A program made the position numbers and the translations under genes. Of a stretch of 64,000 nt of DNA, positions 59,093 through 64,000 are shown one piece after another. This stretch comes from Carex sylvatica (lineage: Eukaryota > Streptophyta > Magnoliopsida > Poales > Cyperaceae). The stretch's first letter is position 1. Every line of letters starts with the position of its first letter. Location of the stretch: NCBI GenBank assembly GCA_964058845.1, contig CAXKVR010000027.1:124001-188000 (forward strand). The letters run 5' to 3'. Under the pieces are notes generated by a model. That model saw only the letters and a list, made by a program, of their open reading frames with translations. It was not told the DNA's origin and ran no database searches.

Positions 59093-60336
59093 GATTTTTT
59101 TATTTATATCCAAAAATAAAATAAAATTTTAAAAAATGACCAAACGTCGGATGTATTTTCAAAACTACTCAAACCAGAATTTTTTTTTCCGATTTTAGCA
59201 TCAATTACTGGAATTTTTTTTTTCGAAAATTGATGTCTAAAATCAGAAAAAAAAATTCCGGTATCCAATTCCGGAAATTTTTTTTTCCGATTTTTAGTCC
59301 CAAAATCGAAATTTTTTTTTTTCCGAAAATGGGATTTCCAATTTTTACATATATACATCTACATACATATATATATATATATATACATGTATTATATTAT
59401 ATAATATATACATATACATATATTATAAAAAAAAAATGAGTTTATAAATAAATAAAAAAACAAACGATGTTTATAAACAAAATACTGATCTTATTGTTGA
59501 ACGAAAACTTAAATTGAATTTTTGAGGCACTAAATGACATTTTTTTTATTTTTATTTTGAAGCTTCGGATGCAACGATGCCTGGGGTTTTCCCAGACAAA
59601 ATTGGATCCTTCTCGTCCCCCCTTTTCGAAAAGTGGTAATACACCCAAATCCGACTTTCCTAGCCAAAGTTATGACTGTTTAAAGTTTTTTTGAAAACTG
59701 AACTTTGAAAATTCATAACTAACTGTAGAAAAATCCAAATAAATTAAAATTTGTGTCAATTCTGTGTATTTTTAAATGCTCTACATGCTGATGTAATCAC
59801 TTTTACAGTTTGGTCCTAGTATTAGTCTAGACTTGCTAATTTACCAGCAGAGATCAAATTTGATATACATGTCTTAACACCAATTACTGAAAAAATTTAG
59901 TGCCTCAAAAATTCAGTTTAAGTTTTCGTTCAATAGTAGGCATACAACGATCGGTATTTTGTTTATAAATGTCGTTTGGTTTTTTTTTTTTATAAACCCA
60001 TTTTTTATAATATATGTATATATGTATATGTAATATAATATATGTATATATGTATATGTATATATGCAAATGAGTTTATAAAAAAAAAATGGAAAATCTC
60101 ATTATCGGATTTTTTTTTTCAGTTTTGGGACTACAAACCGGAAATTTTTTTTTCAGAATTGGATACCGAAAATATTTAATCCGGTTTTAGACATGAATTT
60201 AAAAAAAAAAAAATTCCGGTAATTGATGCTGAAACCAGAAAAAAAATTTCGGTTTGGATAATTTTGAAAATACACCCGATGTTTGGTTATTTTTTTAATT
60301 TTATTATTTTTTTGGATACAAATAAAAAAATTGGGA
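59093..60336. mobile_element. Mutator-type element between the GDSL genes, 1.24 kb
   Basis: A perfect 9-bp direct repeat AAATAGGCC flanks it (59084-59092, 60337-60345). The left end GATTTTTTTATTTATATCCA and the mirrored right end (reverse complement CCCAATTTTTTTATTTGTAT) form long imperfect inverted repeats, continuing as GACCAAACGTCGGATGTATT against its mirror near 60270. Subterminal zones consist of repeated TTCCGGAATTTTTTTT-like words (59165-59340, 60100-60250). The inner part has a second inverted pair, TTATAAACAAAATACTGATC..TTGAACGAAAACTTAAATTG against about 59905-59985. No reading frame of known type. Confidence 0.8.
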
Positions 60337-60345
60337 AAATAGGCC

Positions 60346-60891
60346 TTCGCTGAGAAATGAATACAACAAGTAACAAAATGTTCTTGCGCTCACTGGAAAA
60401 AAAAGTACAAGTAGAGGGCCAAAAATACTACTGTTTCTATGGAGGATAAATGATTTATACGGATAAATGTTCAAGTTCACAAAAAATTTGGTCATTTTGT
60501 TATTTCTTGGTTAAAAAAAAAACAGATGCTTAACAAAAAGTGAGAGAAATCACCATGGGCATTCTTTGTTTTTGTTTTTCTATTTCTTTGTCAAAGTTCA
60601 AATGTCTGGCTAAAATCTAACCTGAAGCTTTGATAAACCCTTGAGACAATTAAACCTTGCTAAAAAAATTAGGCAAAAGATATTAACAATTTTTCCTAAC
60701 TTATCATCAAACAAGAAAGAAAAGAAAAGAAAAAACATTTTTTCCTAACAACACTACCAACCCCTTCTATTGACACTTCCCCACTGAATTAACTAACACA
60801 ATCTTCCCTCTCTTTTCTTGTAAGAACTAAGCCACCTCACCTCAACCCAAACTTACAGCAAAGAGCATGACTTCACACATGTACCATACAC
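60346..60891. other. upstream region of GDSL gene 2
   Basis: AT-rich, then C/A-rich DNA leading into the promoter of GDSL copy 2. No gene was seen. Confidence 0.5.
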
Positions 60892-60898
60892 TATAAAT
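60892..60898 (+). promoter_or_regulatory. TATA box of GDSL gene 2
   Basis: TATAAAT 84 bp before the start codon, in a C/A-rich context (CATACACTATAAATCTCTC), parallel to copy 1. Confidence 0.7.
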
Positions 60899-60975
60899 CT
60901 CTCACAAATCATGCATTTAGATCATAACCAAGTGCATTACCTATCAAAAAAGAAAACAAAAACTTATTATCAGTA

Positions 60976-62823
60976 ATGGCTGCTATTCTAGCAATCCATA
61001 CCATTGCCTTTGCTTACCTGGTTTCAGTTGCCAGTTCAGCTGTGGCGCCGGGGCCGGTGACGTATATATTTGGTGATTCTATGGCAGATGTAGGAAATAA
61101 CAATTTCTTCCCTCAGTCCCTTGCAAAGGCAAACTATCCATGGTATGGGATTGACTACTACACCAAACAACCTACTGGGAGATTTACAAATGGAAGAACC
61201 ATTGGAGATGTCATGTGTAAGTTTCAACTGGAGATCATAAGTTAATGCGAATATTTTTTGCTAATTAAGGCCATTCCCCTGTTATTTTTCCAATTGTAAA
61301 AATTACAATTTATGAATTGACTCCGGCCAAATGTGCAAATAGACATACACCAAAGTTGATTAGTACTTTTTTTAACCTATGATTTTTTTAAAATTACACT
61401 CTAGATTACATTGATCTATTGTACACTTAATTAAAGTTTGGATAATTAAACTAATACTTGATTCCACTTCAATTTAGCTTCTAGGTTCGGAGTTTCTCCA
61501 CCACCGGCTTATCTATCTTTGTCGATGAATGACGATGCAATTTTGAAAGGCATTAACTTCGCCTCTGGTGGGGCTGGCATTCTCAATGAGACAGGAAGCT
61601 ACTTTGTATGCACCAATCTTATTTTTTCAACTACTCTTAAACAAATGTCATGATTTAAATTAATTTACTTGCACAGGTTATGTAAATTGATCATAATTTG
61701 TTAATATGATAAATAATGCAATGCAGGTTCAGTATCTCTCATTTGATGCTCAGATAAGTTACTTTGAGAAGACCAAAGAAGCAATAAAGCTAAGGATTGG
61801 AGAGGCAGAGGCTGAGAAATTGTGCAACAATGCACTCTACTTGATTGGCCTTGGTATGGAAGTGTCTATTAAGCTCCTTATAACTACATCCTTTTCTTCT
61901 TTTAAAAAGTTCCATCTCCTTTTTAAAATGAAATCTGATAGGTAATTTTTTTTTTTTTTTTTTTTTATGTTTAAAGGAAGCAACGATTATATAAACAACT
62001 TCTTGCAACCGTTCATGGCTGACGGACAAGCATACACTCACGACGAGTTTATCGTGCTCCTCAATGCTACATTAAACAGCCAACTCATGGTTATTAAACT
62101 CAATTTTTTGTTATCCTTTTAATTAGTACTTGAACTTGTACTTAAAATATCCAGTACCAGAATATCAACAAAAAAAAAAGCATCACAATCTTCTGAAACA
62201 TCAATTATTAAAATTATTTTTTATGCTAAATTAATTTGTTTTTCTTAATCATGGTAACAGAGGTTATATGGTCTTGGAGCAAGGAAGGTAGTGTTTAATG
62301 GAATTGGTCCCTTGGGTTGCATCCCTTCACAGAGAGTTAAATCAGGCAATGGACAATGCCTCCACCGTGTAAATCAGTATGTAAAGGAATTCAATGCACA
62401 AGTGACCAAGCTCCTCGTGGCTTTAAATGCCGCGCTACCCGGTGCACAGATGGTTCTCGCTGATTCGTATCCGGTTGTCATGGAACTAATTGACCACCCT
62501 GAAAAATATGGTAATTCTTAAAATATTCAAAAGAGATTGAAAAATAAATTTAATTTATGTACAGCTTTTAAAAAAATATTTAACTTGAAGGGTTTAAGAT
62601 CTCTACCACGTCGTGCTGTAATGTTGACTCGACCGTTGGTGGCATGTGCCTGCCCAACTCCCAACTCTGTGCCAATCGCCGGGATTACGTCTTCTGGGAC
62701 GCTTACCACACATCAGATGCTGCCAATGAGATCATCGCCAACAAAATGTTTGCTGATCTCAGTGCACTGACAGGCGGTTCTGCTGCACCGGCTCCAGCCC
62801 CTGGCCCAGCGTCTTCGCCATAG
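60976..62823 (+). CDS. GDSL esterase/lipase, At5g37690-like (copy 2)
   Basis: Exons 60976-61216, 61478-61605, 61727-61853, 61977-62089, 62261-62510 and 62591-62823 give 363 aa. The lengths 241, 128, 127, 113 and 250 nt are identical to copy 1; only the last exon differs (233 against 251). Signal peptide about residues 1-24 (MAAILAIHTIAFAYLVSVAS..). The catalytic set is complete: FGDSMADVGNNNF, GINFASGGAGI, GLGSNDYINNF and FWDAYHTSDAAN. Other family marks are GCIPSQRVKSGNGQCL, LPGAQMVLADSYPV and SCCNVDSTVGGMCLPNS. The tail is Pro/Ala/Ser-rich (APAPAPGPASSP). All introns are GT-AG, including intron 4 (ATG/GTTATT). Extracellular ester hydrolase; the substrate is unknown. The two copies differ mostly in the N-terminus and tail, so both are likely functional. 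Confidence 0.96.
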
Positions 62824-63479
62824 CTTCGTGCTGCACCTGTACCAGCACCTTTTTGATTGGATGATTAATGAAGAAAAACAACAACAAGAAAAAAAGTTTG
62901 GTTTGTGGTTAATTTTATTATGTTTGAGGTTGTTGTGGCTTTTGTTTGGGTCAGATTGATGTTACTGGTACAGATCCAGAAAATGAACTGTGTGATATAT
63001 ACCTAGGGTTTTTGTAAAAAGAAAAATTGTAGTTCGATTTTAAATTCAATGATTTATGTATTTTAGTTCCAGCTTCTTGCACCATTTCCTATGGATTTTA
63101 CCAAGAAATATCTCAATTCACATCACCTAACCCAGCTCTCCTCAGGATTAAATAAGGTACCAAAGCCTTGGATCGGAAGGAAAAAGGTACCAGAGACACT
63201 TTCTCATCGCTGGCTTGGCAGCAGCTCCCTTTTTCTAATATTATTAGTATGAATAATTAGTTTGGCGATGCGAATCACGCTTTATTTCATGGAGTAAAAC
63301 TACGCAATGATCTTATGAGCATAAAGCATATTAGTCCATGATTACTCTTTCTGAAAGAGTATAAATTTGAACTGCAAATCATATATACCAGAATATATTG
63401 AAAATGGAGCATGACCTAACTATAACTTTATTATAGCTATCATAAAATCATAATAAAAAAAAAATTATCGTGTATGCCT
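62824..63479. other. GDSL copy 2 3' flank, no gene
   Basis: 3' UTR of GDSL copy 2 followed by AT-rich DNA; nothing further was recognised. Confidence 0.5.
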
Positions 63480-64000
63480 CTCATCTCATAATATATAATA
63501 TATTTTCATAAGGCTTGATTTAGCAGAATGTTAGTAGGACTATATTAAAGAGAAAAAATCTCGTATTTTAGTATAGGATATTTTAGGATGTGTCATCTAT
63601 AGAGTTCTCTTTTTAGAGATTTATGTTGCTATAAATTATGTCATTTGATGTAATAGTGAAGTCAAAAATACAATTAAGCTTCCTCATAATATTATTTCTA
63701 TTTTATTTCTCGCATCTCCTTTAGGAAACCCTAATAAATTGGTATTAGAGTTTGGTGAGATAGAAAAGGGTTCAATCATGACAAAGAAGAAAAAGAAGAA
63801 GAAGAAGATAAGGAGGAAGCTTGATATTTGTTTCCGCTATTAAGATATGTCGATCCATATCCCTCCTCTTTCGCTTTGAGTTTGTGGATGTGCTAACACC
63901 GATTGTTAATTGTCAATTCCTCTTGTTGAGCTGCTTAGTCAGTGCATACACTAAGTCGCGTGAGTTGATTCTTTTGAACCAAGCCATGACCATTTTCGGA
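63480..64000 (+). mobile_element. possible Copia-type 5' LTR and primer-binding site
   Basis: At 63739-63755 the sequence TTGGTATTAGAGTTTGG matches the usual plant primer-binding site complementary to initiator methionine tRNA (TGGTATCAGAGC) with C-to-T changes. About 250 bp of AT-rich DNA before it could be a 5' LTR, and an A/G-rich leader with an ATG follows. The element would continue beyond the window; the LTR start and target duplication are not visible. Tentative. Confidence 0.35.

Overview
This window is nuclear DNA of a flowering plant. It carries split genes with GT-AG introns, AT-rich introns and intergenic DNA, an APO-family organelle RNA-binding protein, a GH9 endoglucanase, GDSL esterases and SRP9, and it is crowded with plant-type non-autonomous DNA transposons. 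No prokaryotic, viral, rRNA, tRNA or CRISPR feature was seen. Several genes have GC-rich first exons and AT-rich later exons (class 3 lipase, GH9), which is more usual in monocots than in most eudicots. That is a weak hint and the species was not identified.

Eight protein-coding genes can be modelled to the splice site. On the + strand they are a class 3 lipase of the calmodulin-binding heat-shock type (4047-7064, 6 exons), a small At3g17950-like protein (21979-22616, 2 exons), a dynein light chain LC8 with a long N-terminal extension (47188-49328, 2 exons), and a tandem pair of At5g37690-like GDSL esterase/lipases (56245-57918 and 60976-62823, 6 exons each with five identical exon lengths). 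On the - strand they are a secreted GH9 endo-1,4-beta-glucanase (29552-26142, 6 exons), SRP9 (40266-39038, 4 exons) and an APO2/APO3-like organelle RNA-binding protein (53447-50125, 5 exons). Every exon phase closes, and the deduced proteins have the lengths expected of their families (431, 179, 168, 369, 363, 497, 103 and 452 aa). The genes look like unrelated neighbours, apart from the GDSL pair and a shared extracellular/cell-wall theme (GH9 and GDSL).

The rest is mostly transposon-derived. Elements with flanking direct repeats readable by eye include Mutator-like elements with 9-11 bp target-site duplications (1372-1754, 2635-3756, 14195-14607, 59093-60336 and the 5.7 kb 32340-38080) and Ac/Ds-type hAT elements with 8 bp duplications (10442-11189, 35897-36415, 41196-41706). 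The 5.7 kb Mutator-like element has long terminal inverted repeats ending in (TA/TTA)-rich satellites. It encloses decayed, spliced-looking gene fragments on the - strand, so it is a Pack-MULE candidate, and it has itself been hit by a Ds-like element.

The most unusual structures are: four fold-back elements joined end to end inside a TA/GA microsatellite (17.34-19.18 kb), which share a core but have different ends; a 1.2 kb fold-back element whose arms carry 19-bp quasi-palindromes at exactly 34-bp pitch (45.63-46.84 kb); a 122-bp tandem repeat split by a Mutator-type MITE whose target duplication lies in the repeat unit (13.5-15.4 kb); and a roughly 34-nt poly-A micro-insertion flanked by 12-bp direct repeats (24.4 kb). 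Two genes use a GC-AG intron. All identifications come from reading the sequence and recalled family features; no database search was run.
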